A stretch of 64,000 bases of DNA from Villigracilis sp024434165. GTDB lineage: Bacteria; Chloroflexota; Anaerolineae; Anaerolineales; Villigracilaceae. Of the stretch, positions 1-7,665 are shown piece after piece (the stretch's first letter is position 1; every line of letters begins with the position of its first letter). The stretch lies in the NCBI GenBank assembly GCA_030263665.1, contig SZPK01000008.1:329531-393530 (forward strand). The letters run 5' to 3'. A program made the translations under genes and the position numbers. The notes below the pieces were generated by a model. The model did not search any database, was not told the DNA's origin, and worked only from the letters and a program-made list of their open reading frames with translations.

Positions 1-2320
1 TGTCTTCGTAAATGGGCGGAGTTTCAGGGATGGTTTTGATTCCGTATGCCGGCTGGATGCCGCGCAGCAGGTCGAGGTCGAATTCCGCGACGAGGATGGG
101 GGAATCGCCCAGCTCGTACTGCTCCTTCACCAGCGGATGCAATTCACCAAACGCGCCCACCACCTGTCCGTTCACTTTTAGTTCGGCGGTTTTGCCAGGG
201 TGGAGATGGGAATAGGAATCGCTCGCAGTGTAGGAAACGTTCGGGAGGCGCAGCCCGCTCAACATGAGTTCGATGCGTCCCTTCAGGTCATAGAAATCCA
301 GTTTGGGGGAATCCTTTACATCCCATGCGGTCGCTTCGCGCAAGCCCGTCATCGCAATGGCAAGTTTGCGCGACTCGTTGGGGAGATCATTCTTGACGGG
401 TTCAAAGATCGGACCGATTTCAAAGAATGAAAACGAGTCGCTGTAACGGATGTTTTTCTCCAGCGTATCCAGCACGGAGGCGATGAGGCTGCGGCGCAGG
501 ACGCTCTTTTCGGGCGCGATGGGATTCGTAAGTCGGACGTAGTCGTCGTGATGCGCGATGCGCGATTCCCTTTCCACGGAAGTCATGCGATACGTGACAA
601 CCTCCTGGAAGCCAAGCGCAACGAGCAGGTCGCGCAGGTGCTCCTCCCACTCGTGGACGGGGTTGCCGACCTGCGGCGGGAGCGCGTCTGCCATGGTGGT
701 GGTGGGGATGTTGTCGTAGCCGTAGACGCGGGCGACTTCTTCCAGCACATCCGCCATGCCGACGATGCCTTCGCCGATGTCAAGGCGGTGCGGCGGGGCG
801 GTGACTTGCAATTTGTTGTTGGTAATTTTGCATTTGAATTCGAGGCGCTTCAAAAGATCGGCGGTTTGTTCGAGCGTGAGGTCAATGCCGAGCCAGCGTT
901 TGACATCATTGACGGTGATGTCCACCACCGCATCCTTCGGCGGGAGCGGATACGCATCCACAAGGTCGGGGGCGACTGCGCCGCCGGACCAATCCGCCAT
1001 GTATTTCAAGCCGAGGCGGACGCCGTGTTCCGCGAGCGAGGGATGCACGCCGCGCGAAAAACGGAACGACGCCTCAGACGGCAGGTTGTGTTGTTTCGCC
1101 GTGCGGCGGATGTTGATGAAGTTCCACGCCGCGCCTTCGAGCAGGATGTTTTTGGTGGAGTCGGTCACTTCGGATTCCGCGCCGCCCATCACGCCTGCGA
1201 GGGAGAGCGAGCCTTTTTCATCGCAGACCAGCACATTCGTCGCGGTGAGCGTGCGCTCGACCCCGTCCAGTGTGGTGAGTTTTTCGCCGTCCTTCGCGGT
1301 GCGGGTGATGATTTTTATCTTTTTGTTAGGCAAGTTGGAAACTTGCCCTACACGGCTTACAAGCACGTCGTAATCGAAGGCGTGGAGCGGCTCGCCCAGT
1401 TCGAGCATGGCGTAGTTGGTCGCATCCACCACGTTGTTGATGGGACGGATTCCCGCCAGTTTGAGCCTGCGCTGAATCTGATACGGGCTGGGCTTGATCT
1501 CCACATTGCGAATCAAGCCAACGACAAAGCGCGGGTTGAGTTCTGGCTCCGTGATTTCGATCTCGACCAATTCCTTCACCGACTGACCACTGGTCACTGG
1601 TAACTGATCACTGATCACTGGCAACTGGTCACTGCTCTTCTTCAACTCCCGCCCCAACATCGCCGCCAACTCGCGCGCAATCCCAACGACATTCACGTTC
1701 CTTGCCATGTTCGGCAGGATGGAAATATCCAGCACGGCGTCGCCCATGTAATCCACGAGCGGCATGCCCACGGGCGCATCGTCGTCGAGGAGGATGATGC
1801 CTTCGTGTTCCTCGGTGATGCCCAGTTCCTTTTCCGAGCAAGCCATCGAGTACGACTCCACGCCGCGAATCTTGGCGCGTTTGAGCGTCATCAGCACCTG
1901 ACCTTCGGCGTGACCGTCGTAGAGCGTCGCGCCTTCCTTTGCGTACGCCACCTTGATCGGCTTGGGTAGTTTACCCGTGCCTTTGAGGTGGAAGATGTTC
2001 GGCGCGCCTGTCAACACCACCTGGTCCTGCTGACCGTCGTACAGGTCGAGCAGGGTTAACTTGTCCGCGTTGGGATGAGGCTTCACCTCGCGGATTTCGC
2101 CCACCACGATCTTTTCGCGGTCCCAGGCAATGCCGCTGGTCTTGAACTCGTGCCTCCCGCTGGAGTGCATTCCCTGCGCGGCGTGGTTGGGCATCGGCAA
2201 GCCGACGTAGCGAATCTCGTCCACCTCCATGCCGGCGAGGGTGAGTTTGCGCGCAATATCTTCGACGGACAGACCTTCGAGGTCAATGAAATCTTTTAGC
2301 CATGAGAGAGGTATTTTCAT
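1..2320 (-). CDS. pheT: Phenylalanine--tRNA ligase beta subunit (3' end beyond window)
   Basis: Beta subunit of the cytoplasmic (alphabeta)2 enzyme that charges tRNA-Phe. The frame is open from an ATG at 2320, preceded by AAGGAG, to the window edge, giving about 773 codons of a family usually near 800. The protein begins MKIPLSWLKDF, then an EMAP/OB tRNA-binding domain (about residues 40-155, with the signature PHPNADKL), the B3/B4 editing region, a B5 domain and the catalytic-like core. Translation ends at IPETPP, just where the C-terminal FDX-ACB anticodon-binding domain should begin, so that domain lies outside. Two in-frame repeat-derived insertions are visible at residues about 229-246 and 324-332. 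It is the last gene of the T-box-controlled pheS operon; a four-helix-bundle gene separates it from pheS. Confidence 0.96.
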   Translation of the reverse strand, partial: MKIPLSWLKDFIDLEGLSVEDIARKLTLAGMEVDEIRYVGLPMPNHAAQGMHSSGRHEFKTSGIAWDREKIVVGEIREVKPHPNADKLTLLDLYDGQQDQVVLTGAPNIFHLKGTGKLPKPIKVAYAKEGATLYDGHAEGQVLMTLKRAKIRGVESYSMACSEKELGITEEHEGIILLDDDAPVGMPLVDYMGDAVLDISILPNMARNVNVVGIARELAAMLGRELKKSSDQLPVISDQLPVTSGQSVKELVEIEITEPELNPRFVVGLIRNVEIKPSPYQIQRRLKLAGIRPINNVVDATNYAMLELGEPLHAFDYDVLVSRVGQVSNLPNKKIKIITRTAKDGEKLTTLDGVERTLTATNVLVCDEKGSLSLAGVMGGAESEVTDSTKNILLEGAAWNFINIRRTAKQHNLPSEASFRFSRGVHPSLAEHGVRLGLKYMADWSGGAVAPDLVDAYPLPPKDAVVDITVNDVKRWLGIDLTLEQTADLLKRLEFKCKITNNKLQVTAPPHRLDIGEGIVGMADVLEEVARVYGYDNIPTTTMADALPPQVGNPVHEWEEHLRDLLVALGFQEVVTYRMTSVERESRIAHHDDYVRLTNPIAPEKSVLRRSLIASVLDTLEKNIRYSDSFSFFEIGPIFEPVKNDLPNESRKLAIAMTGLREATAWDVKDSPKLDFYDLKGRIELMLSGLRLPNVSYTASDSYSHLHPGKTAELKVNGQVVGAFGELHPLVKEQYELGDSPILVAEFDLDLLRGIQPAYGIKTIPETPPIYED
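1325..1351. repeat. Palindromic repeat inside pheT
   Basis: An imperfect 27-bp palindrome with arms GGCAAGTT and AACTTGCC and the outer ends GTTA/CTAC. Read in the pheT frame it encodes VGQVSNLPN. Such self-complementary units, translated in frame within a housekeeping protein, look like an inserted intergenic-type repeat. It lies in the B3/B4 region of PheT. Confidence 0.6.
1583..1634. repeat. ACTGGTCACTG/ACTGATCACT repeat cluster inside pheT
   Basis: Repeated units of the type ACTGGTCACTGG, ACTGATCACTG and ACTGGTCACTG follow one another. In the pheT frame they encode a low-complexity stretch beginning SDQLPVISDQLPV. A related element lies in the intergenic region between pdxS and pdxT (39006-39083), so the same family occurs both inside and outside genes. 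Confidence 0.6.
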
Positions 2321-2348
2321 AATCAACTCCTTCGGAGTGCGATATTCG

Positions 2349-2819
2349 TTATTCGATACTCGAGTCTGAAGACGATAATAAATTTTCTTCGAAGATGTAG
2401 TCGGTAGACATTTCGCGAACCGAATAATTCGCCCCAGGTTCATTGGCTCCCTGTTTACTTTTCTTCAAAAAGCCAATGTATCCATTGATGAGACGATTTA
2501 GATTTTCACCATCCACTGTCAGTGCCTGGTAGAGGACTTCAGGAATGTAGCCGACTTTGTAGGCATGAACGATGTGACTCAATGTCTCTTCGAGAGAGCC
2601 GCGTGCAATATAGCAAAACCGCACATTATCTTGAAAGTAAAAACGTCCGTGTCCTTCTGCGATATTGGCAGGAATGCTTTGAGAAGAACGGCGGATTTGC
2701 TGACTGAGCGCCCATTTCTCATCCAGCGGAAGCAAAGGAAGCAGTTCCTTGTGAACACGCACGGCAAAATCTCTTGCCCTGCACCAGACATCCAATTTTT
2801 CCAATCCGCTAACACTCAT
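2349..2819 (-). CDS. Four-helix bundle protein (S23/IVP-like family)
   Basis: A 156-residue protein of the four-helix-bundle family first known from intervening sequences of 23S rRNA genes. The typical pattern is present: LEKLDVWCRARDFAVRVH near the N-terminus, then SQQIRRSSQSIPANIAEGHGR, then a helix with the AxGSLEET motif. The function of the family is not settled; the related Avd protein of diversity-generating retroelements binds nucleic acid. I place the start at 2819 because GGAG lies 6 nt upstream; an ATG at 2831 is also in frame. It sits between pheS and pheT on the same strand, flanked by AT-rich short repeats on both sides, which suggests a late insertion into the operon. No role in aminoacylation is known. 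Confidence 0.85.
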   Translation of the reverse strand: MSVSGLEKLDVWCRARDFAVRVHKELLPLLPLDEKWALSQQIRRSSQSIPANIAEGHGRFYFQDNVRFCYIARGSLEETLSHIVHAYKVGYIPEVLYQALTVDGENLNRLINGYIGFLKKSKQGANEPGANYSVREMSTDYIFEENLLSSSDSSIE

Positions 2820-2842
2820 AATGATCTCCATCTTGCATCATC

Positions 2843-2905
2843 TAATATCGGCCATCAAATATCGCATTATCGAATTTCTAATCTCGAATATCGGCTGTCG
2901 GCTTT
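2843..2905. repeat. AT-rich degenerate repeat (ATATCG/TATTCGA units)
   Basis: Tandem degenerate units such as TAATATCGG, AAATATCGC, ATTATCGAA and CGAATATCGG fill the gap between pheS and the four-helix gene. Similar units (ATTCGTTATTCGATACTCG) occur on the other side of that gene at 2343-2361. The four-helix gene is therefore bracketed by the same repeat type. Confidence 0.55.
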
Positions 2906-2906
2906 T

Positions 2907-3965
2907 CTAGAACTGCTCCAGGAACCTCACATCGTTCCCCCAGAAATAACGAATGTCGCCGACCTTGTTCCTCAGCATCAACTGGCGTTCGGGTCCCATG
3001 CCCCAGGCGTAGCCGGAGTAGATCGCCGGGTCGTAGCCGCCGTTTTGCAAAACGACCGGATGCACCATGCCGCAGCCGAGGATTTCCAGCCAGCCCGAAT
3101 TTTTGCAGACTGCACAGCCCTTCCCGCCGCAGACGAAGCATTCCACATCCACTTCGGCGCTCGGCTCGGTGAACGGGAAGTACGAAGCGCGGAAACGCAG
3201 CCTTGCGTTCTCGCCGAACATGCGGCGGACGAAATCGGCAATTGTGCCTTTCAAATCCGCGAAGGTGATGTTCTTGCCGACGGCGAGTCCCTCCACCTGG
3301 TTGAACTGCACTTCCGAACGCGCCGTGATCTGCTCATAACGGAAGCACATGCCCGGCAGCGCAATGCGAATCGGCGGCGGGTCGCTGGGGTTCATTGCCG
3401 CAAATTTGCGCATGGCGTGGATTTGCCCCGGCGAGGTGTGCGTGCGCATCAGGATCGGATCGTCGCCGCGTCCCTCCGCTTCGATAAAGAACGTATCCTG
3501 CATGTCGCGCGCGGGATGATGCGGCGGGAAGTTCAATAATTGGAAGTTATATTCATCGGTTTCGACTTCACGAGAGGTAAAGACCTGGAAGCCCATCTCC
3601 GCCAGAATGTCCAGCACGCGGCGCAATTGCTGGGTGGATGGGTGCAGCCGCCCGACGTATTTCTTCCGCCCAGGCAGGGTCACATCCAGCACTTCCTCTT
3701 CGAGGGATTTCGCCAGCATGGCTGCTTTCACCGCCTTGGTGCGCTCCTCCAATGCGGCTTCCAGCGTCACCTTGACGCGGTTCGCCGCCTGACCGATGAC
3801 AGGTCGCTCTTCTTTGGAGAGTTTGCCCAGCCCGGAGAAAACCGACATCAGCGGCGAACTCCGCCCCAAGTGCGCCACACGCCACGCTTCCAGCGCGGCG
3901 GGGTCCGTGATGGAACTCAACGAATCCAACGCCGTTTTTTCGATTTCGTTCAGTTTGTCCTGCAT
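2907..3965 (-). CDS. pheS: Phenylalanine--tRNA ligase alpha subunit
   Basis: Catalytic alpha subunit of PheRS, 352 residues, normal for the family. It has the N-terminal coiled-coil arm, then class II aaRS motifs: motif 2 with RTHTSPGQI and FRYEQITARSEVQFNQVEG, and motif 3 with GWGMGPERQLML-like sequence near the C-terminus (seen as AWGMGPERQ). A four-cysteine knuckle (CFVCGGKGCAVC) about 80 residues from the C-terminus is the Zn-ribbon-like insertion seen in many bacterial PheS. The ATG at 3965 is chosen because GGAGG lies 5 nt upstream; a TTG at 3977 is the alternative. Expression is expected to be governed by the T-box leader upstream. Confidence 0.97.
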   Translation of the reverse strand: MQDKLNEIEKTALDSLSSITDPAALEAWRVAHLGRSSPLMSVFSGLGKLSKEERPVIGQAANRVKVTLEAALEERTKAVKAAMLAKSLEEEVLDVTLPGRKKYVGRLHPSTQQLRRVLDILAEMGFQVFTSREVETDEYNFQLLNFPPHHPARDMQDTFFIEAEGRGDDPILMRTHTSPGQIHAMRKFAAMNPSDPPPIRIALPGMCFRYEQITARSEVQFNQVEGLAVGKNITFADLKGTIADFVRRMFGENARLRFRASYFPFTEPSAEVDVECFVCGGKGCAVCKNSGWLEILGCGMVHPVVLQNGGYDPAIYSGYAWGMGPERQLMLRNKVGDIRYFWGNDVRFLEQF

Positions 3966-3982
3966 ACATGCCTCCAAGATTT

Positions 3983-4081
3983 CATGTCGTTGCGAGTGGC
4001 GCTTTCAGCGCCCCGAAGCAACCTCCCGGTTAATTAGGAGATTGCTTCGGGCGGGCGAACACCGCCCTCGCAATGACATAA
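3983..4081. repeat. GTCATTGCGAG-type palindromic repeat, copy 1
   Basis: The element runs from GTCGTTGCGAG to CTCGCAATGACAT with internal GAAGCAA...TTGCTTC arms, so the whole unit can fold on itself. Related copies occur at 38310-38402, 49289-49372 and (short form) 52689-52732. It sits in the transcribed leader between the T-box terminator and pheS. Confidence 0.75.
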
Positions 4082-4094
4082 TGTACAAATAAAA

Positions 4095-4121
4095 ACCTCC
4101 CGCCCACAATGGGACGGGAGG
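4095..4121 (-). terminator. T-box intrinsic terminator
   Basis: On the minus strand a stem CCTCCCG/CGGGAGG with the inner pair TCCCA/TGGG is followed by TTTTT. It lies directly after the T-box antiterminator core and is the conditional terminator of the pheS leader. Confidence 0.85.
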
Positions 4122-4393
4122 CGCTTTCGCAGTCCCGCGGTACCACCCAAATTAGCGCTCGCCGTTTGAGGCTCGCGGCTCACTTTATGCCGACGAAGAT
4201 CGGCTTCCCCGATAACGCTGGGATGGCGGTTCGCACTACCCGGTAACGCGAGATGCCATCTCGCGTTACTTTCACACGAACGGCTCGAGAGGGAACTTCA
4301 ACTGGTTTCGGTCGGGCGCAATTTCACCGCTTGCCTTGCGCGTCTCTGGCGGCTTCCGCCAGCCTACTTTCCTCTGTCACAGCCTTTGCCTGG
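4095..4393 (-). promoter_or_regulatory. T-box leader for the pheST operon, Phe specifier
   Basis: A tRNA-sensing riboregulator. On the minus strand the leader opens with ACAGAGGAAAGTAGG (stem I 5' side). Stem I closes at GTTCCCTCTCGAGCC, where AGAGG pairs with CCTCT. A UUC codon (4293-4295) sits just before the closing strand, matching a Phe specifier. Several hairpins follow, then the antiterminator signature GGGTGGTACCGCG (4136-4148), and then the terminator at 4095-4121. Uncharged tRNA-Phe would pair with the specifier and the TGG bulge and allow read-through into pheS. The downstream gene being PheRS supports the specifier assignment. Confidence 0.9.
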
Positions 4394-4400
4394 TTGGCTG

Positions 4401-4430
4401 TAATTATCTGCGGAATCGAAGCCGTGTCAA
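4401..4430 (-). promoter_or_regulatory. Probable promoter of the pheST T-box transcript
   Basis: On the minus strand TTGACA (4430-4425) is separated by 18 bp from TAATTA (4406-4401). The predicted start falls a few bases before the T-box stem I, which fits. Confidence 0.65.
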
Positions 4431-4530
4431 GGCTTGCGCTTCGGGGTTTCTCGAAACCGGCGGTGATGCCCGGCGCGGTCACAAATTGCGCGGCGCCGGG
4501 GGAATGCGCAATCTGCAGCCGCAGGCATAC

Positions 4531-4536
4531 TATAAT
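4531..4536 (+). promoter_or_regulatory. TATAAT -10 box of a leaderless gene
   Basis: A perfect TATAAT lies only 6 nt before the ATG at 4543, so the transcript would start at or next to the start codon. No Shine-Dalgarno sequence precedes this ATG. The -35 is not obvious. Confidence 0.55.
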
Positions 4537-4542
4537 CACGCC

Positions 4543-5172
4543 ATGCCAAAACTCACCCCCAAGATCATCCTGGAAGGCACACGCCTGACGTTCAAAACCG
4601 ATATCGCCTTTGCGCTCAACGAACATCCGCGCATGGTGGGTCCGCGCAAGTACCGCTATCACTCGCCGCTCGTCTCCGGGGAGTGGTGCGCGTTCACGAA
4701 CTTCCCCTGGGGGCGGGGATTGATCAACTTCGAGCCGCAGGAGGAGGCGCTGGCGATGGAGACCTACGCCACATGGGTCAAACTGTTCGAACTGCAGCGC
4801 TATTACTCATGGATCGTGGACCGCTTTCACCTGTCCACGCGCATGTACCAGTGGATGAAATACAACAAGGATTACGATTTTCGCTGGCTGGAGGAACGCC
4901 TGCTTCCGCTTAACTTCCGCCTGGTGATGATGACCCGCTCGCCCGAGTCGTTCGAAGCGGCGCGCGCCGAACGCCTGAAGGTTTCCGGCAATCCTTCGCA
5001 ATACGATGATCTGAACCTGTTCGTGGAGGAGCAGGCGTTGATCCGCAGGCTCTTCGATGAGTCCATCCTGCCGAAGATCGAGATTGACATCTCGGACAAC
5101 GACATCCACGCCGCAGTGGAGCGCATCGCAGACTGGATGGAATCCACAGGCGGGTTGTACATGAACTCCTGA
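4543..5172 (+). CDS. P-loop kinase-like protein with degenerate Walker A
   Basis: A 209-residue cytoplasmic protein. The N-terminus, IILEGTRLTFKTDIAFALNE, has the position and flanks of the thymidylate/deoxynucleoside-kinase P-loop (IILEGxxxxGKT), but the GKT/GKS is replaced by FKT. The C-terminal half has a LID-like arginine-rich stretch (ESFEAARAERLKVSG) and an EEQALIRRLFDES segment as in NMP-kinase-like proteins. I infer a nucleotide-kinase-like fold that may not bind ATP normally. The start follows a TATAAT box by 6 nt, so translation is probably leaderless. It is divergent from the pheST leader and followed by the Ser/Thr kinase gene. The true function is unknown. Confidence 0.6.
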   Translation: MPKLTPKIILEGTRLTFKTDIAFALNEHPRMVGPRKYRYHSPLVSGEWCAFTNFPWGRGLINFEPQEEALAMETYATWVKLFELQRYYSWIVDRFHLSTRMYQWMKYNKDYDFRWLEERLLPLNFRLVMMTRSPESFEAARAERLKVSGNPSQYDDLNLFVEEQALIRRLFDESILPKIEIDISDNDIHAAVERIADWMESTGGLYMNS

Positions 5173-5201
5173 GGGCGCCGCAGGATTGCAACGCAATTTT
5201 C

Positions 5202-5230
5202 TTGCGCGCGCCCTTTTGAATCGGTATACT
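5202..5230 (+). promoter_or_regulatory. Promoter of the Ser/Thr kinase gene, leaderless
   Basis: TTGCGC (5202-5207), a 17-bp spacer and TATACT (5225-5230). The ATG at 5238 begins 7 nt after the -10 box, so the mRNA should begin at the start codon. Confidence 0.65.
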
Positions 5231-5237
5231 AGACCTC

Positions 5238-7301
5238 ATGGTTCCCGAAAAGATTGGGCGTTACGAAATCAAGTCTGAATTGGGGCGCGGCGGGTTTGCC
5301 ACCGTCTATCGCGCCTACGACCCGCGCTTCGAGCGCGAGGTCGCCATCAAATTCCTGCCGCCGGAACTAATTCACGCCGACCCGCAGTTCCGCCTGCGTT
5401 TCGAGCGCGAGGCGAAGATCATCGCCCAGTTGGAACATCCCTCCATCGTGCCGGTCTACGACGTGGGCGAGGAGAACAACCAGCCGTATTTCGTGATGCG
5501 CTACATGGGCGGCGGTTCGCTTTCGGAGCGGATCAAGGAGCATACCTTCACCATCGAAGAGGCGCTGAAGGTGCTCGAACAGATCGCGCCCGGACTGGAT
5601 GAGGCGCACTCCAAAGGTATCATCCACCGCGACCTCAAACCGGCGAACATCCTTTTCACCAACAAGAACGTCCCGCTCATCTCCGATTTTGGAATCGCAA
5701 AATTCAGTCAGGCAGAGGCGGGCAACGTCACCGGCAGCGCCATCATCGGCACGCCCGCCTATATGGCTCCCGAGCAGGCGGCTGGCGAGGCGGTTGACGG
5801 GCGCGCGGACGTTTACGCGCTGGGCGTCATCCTCTACGAAATGCTGATCGGCAAACAGCCCTACAAGGCAGATACCCCGCTGGGGCTGGCGCTCAAACAC
5901 ATCACCGAGCCCGTGCCGCGCATTCTGGAAGCCAACCCCAACCTGCCGGCGTGGATGGAAAAGGTCATCTCCACCGCCATGGCAAAAGACCCGGACGACC
6001 GCTTCTCGACTGCGGTCGAGATGGTCGAAACCATCAAGGCGTTCCTGCGCGGAGAGAACCCCAACATCCGCAGGTCGGGCGATACGCTCAAGGTCTCGCC
6101 GTACAACCAAACGGCGGTTGCCAAAAAGGGACGGGTTCAAAGAAAACGCAGTCCTGTGCCTGCCATCCTGGGGGGCTTGCTGTTGGCGGGATTAATCGGC
6201 GGCGGCGCATTCCTCTTTCTCAACGCCGGACAATTCCCGTTCACGATCGAAGCGCCCGCGTCCACCTCCACCAGCGAACCGTCCACGGCGACATCCGCCC
6301 CATTGCTCGAAGCGACGGCGACGATATCCATCACCGAAACGGTCATTCCCACCGAAACCCAGCACGCTGCGCCAGCCCTGCCCGTCATCGGCGGTGCGGA
6401 TAAGATCGCCTTCCTGCGCAACAACGACATCTACGTCATGAACGTGGACGGCTCGGATTTGCAGCAGGTCACCACCGACGGCGCGGCGAAGTTCAACCTG
6501 CAATGGCTGCCGGACGGAAAAACCATTCTGTACCTCACTGGCAAAACCGCCCGCACGGTGGATATCGAAACCCTGCGCGAAGACATCATCATCAACTTCC
6601 TCTCCGCCGAGTATTTCGAATCGTTCAGCGTCTCGCCCGACGGCGCACAGGTGGCGCTGGCGTTGAACCGCGAACTTTTTGTCGTGCCGTTCGATATCGA
6701 AAAACTCAAAACGGTCAACAAAAAGAGCGCCCTGCTCGATATGAAGGGCTGTCTCTTCTTCGACGAACTTGCAGTCAAGGATGCGCTCTGGTCGGACGAC
6801 GGCACACGGCTCGCCATCAAGTATCTCGCCAACGCGAGGGGCACGTTTGCCGATACCATCCGCATCATGGATATTTCGAAATGCGGCGGCGCCGAACCCG
6901 CGCGCATTGACGACTTCCCCGGCGCGTGGTTCCAGTTCAGCAACGAGATCGTCAACTTCGACTACGACGGCGACATGGTCTTCTTCATCAACAGCGGCGT
7001 GCGCAACGCCGGTTTCGGCGACCTCGTTTTCTACAACGCCCTCACGCACAAATTCGAAAAAGCCGCGCCCTACGAAGGCAACTGCTGTTACCGCGACGCC
7101 GCCTTCAGCCCCGACGGTACATACGTCATCTTCGCATTTCAGGATATCCGCCTCGGCACCGAAAGCCCCATCAAACTCTATTACATCCCGTCGGATTCGA
7201 TCTCGACCAAACGCATCCTCGAACCCCTGCCCCTGCCCGAAGGCTTCTTCACCAAACGCAACGACGCTCCCATGCCCGTTTTGCGTCCCGCCCAACCATG
7301 A
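5238..7301 (+). CDS. Transmembrane serine/threonine protein kinase with propeller-like sensor domain
   Basis: A 687-residue Hanks-type (PknB-like) kinase. Residues 8-270 form the kinase domain: glycine loop GRGGFATVY, ATP-binding K38, catalytic HRDLKPAN (D132), DFG at 150-152 and an APE motif near 177. A juxtamembrane stretch ends in basic RKR, followed by one membrane helix (about 309-329). A Thr/Ser/Pro-rich outer linker leads to an extracytoplasmic region with repeated blades of the type DIYVMNVDGSDLQQVT and SPDGAQVALA, as in TolB/WD40-like propellers. The outer domain probably senses ligand or envelope state; the targets are unknown. It has its own leaderless promoter. No phosphatase gene is adjacent. 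Confidence 0.93.
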   Translation: MVPEKIGRYEIKSELGRGGFATVYRAYDPRFEREVAIKFLPPELIHADPQFRLRFEREAKIIAQLEHPSIVPVYDVGEENNQPYFVMRYMGGGSLSERIKEHTFTIEEALKVLEQIAPGLDEAHSKGIIHRDLKPANILFTNKNVPLISDFGIAKFSQAEAGNVTGSAIIGTPAYMAPEQAAGEAVDGRADVYALGVILYEMLIGKQPYKADTPLGLALKHITEPVPRILEANPNLPAWMEKVISTAMAKDPDDRFSTAVEMVETIKAFLRGENPNIRRSGDTLKVSPYNQTAVAKKGRVQRKRSPVPAILGGLLLAGLIGGGAFLFLNAGQFPFTIEAPASTSTSEPSTATSAPLLEATATISITETVIPTETQHAAPALPVIGGADKIAFLRNNDIYVMNVDGSDLQQVTTDGAAKFNLQWLPDGKTILYLTGKTARTVDIETLREDIIINFLSAEYFESFSVSPDGAQVALALNRELFVVPFDIEKLKTVNKKSALLDMKGCLFFDELAVKDALWSDDGTRLAIKYLANARGTFADTIRIMDISKCGGAEPARIDDFPGAWFQFSNEIVNFDYDGDMVFFINSGVRNAGFGDLVFYNALTHKFEKAAPYEGNCCYRDAAFSPDGTYVIFAFQDIRLGTESPIKLYYIPSDSISTKRILEPLPLPEGFFTKRNDAPMPVLRPAQP

Positions 7302-7369
7302 CCCGCAGATGAAACAGATCGAAATCATCTTTGTATTAAGCGCCCAGCCGAATAACCAATCCTGGTCAT

Positions 7370-7649
7370 GGAATCAGGGAGTTGCTCCAAAAATACGCCG
7401 GCAAGCCGGCTGACTCCAGAGTTATATGGAATCAGGGAGTGCTCCAAAAATACGCCGGCAAGCCGGCTGACTCCAGAGTTATATGGAATCAGGGAGTGCT
7501 CCAAAAATACGCCGGCAAGCCGGCTGACTCAGGGTTATATGGAATCAGGGAGTTGCTCCAAAAATACGCCGGCAAGCCGGCTGACTCCAGAGTTATATGG
7601 AATCAGGGGGTTGTTCCAAAAATACGCCGGCAAGCCGGCTGACTCCAGA
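7370..7649. repeat. Five tandem copies of a 56-58-bp repeat with an internal palindrome
   Basis: Copies begin at 7370, 7428, 7485, 7541 and 7599, each starting GGAATCAGGGAGT (the last is slightly changed) and each containing the palindrome GCCGGCAAGCCGGC. The array fills the gap between the convergent kinase gene and pyrD. Each unit can form a hairpin, but none has a T-run. An open frame through the array is only the translated repeat and I do not call it a gene. Confidence 0.9.
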
Positions 7650-7665
7650 ATGATTCGGATTGGTT

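Noticed and set aside
548..1603. Long open frame (351 codons) on the plus strand opposite pheT
   Set aside because: Antisense shadow of a GC-rich gene; the minus strand encodes clear PheT sequence through the whole stretch.
6192..7328. 378-codon minus-strand frame opposite the Ser/Thr kinase gene
   Set aside because: Shadow; the plus strand encodes the membrane helix and propeller-like repeats in the same place.
7370..7649. Possible CRISPR array
   Set aside because: The units are contiguous 56-58-bp tandem copies without unique spacers and no cas gene is near.
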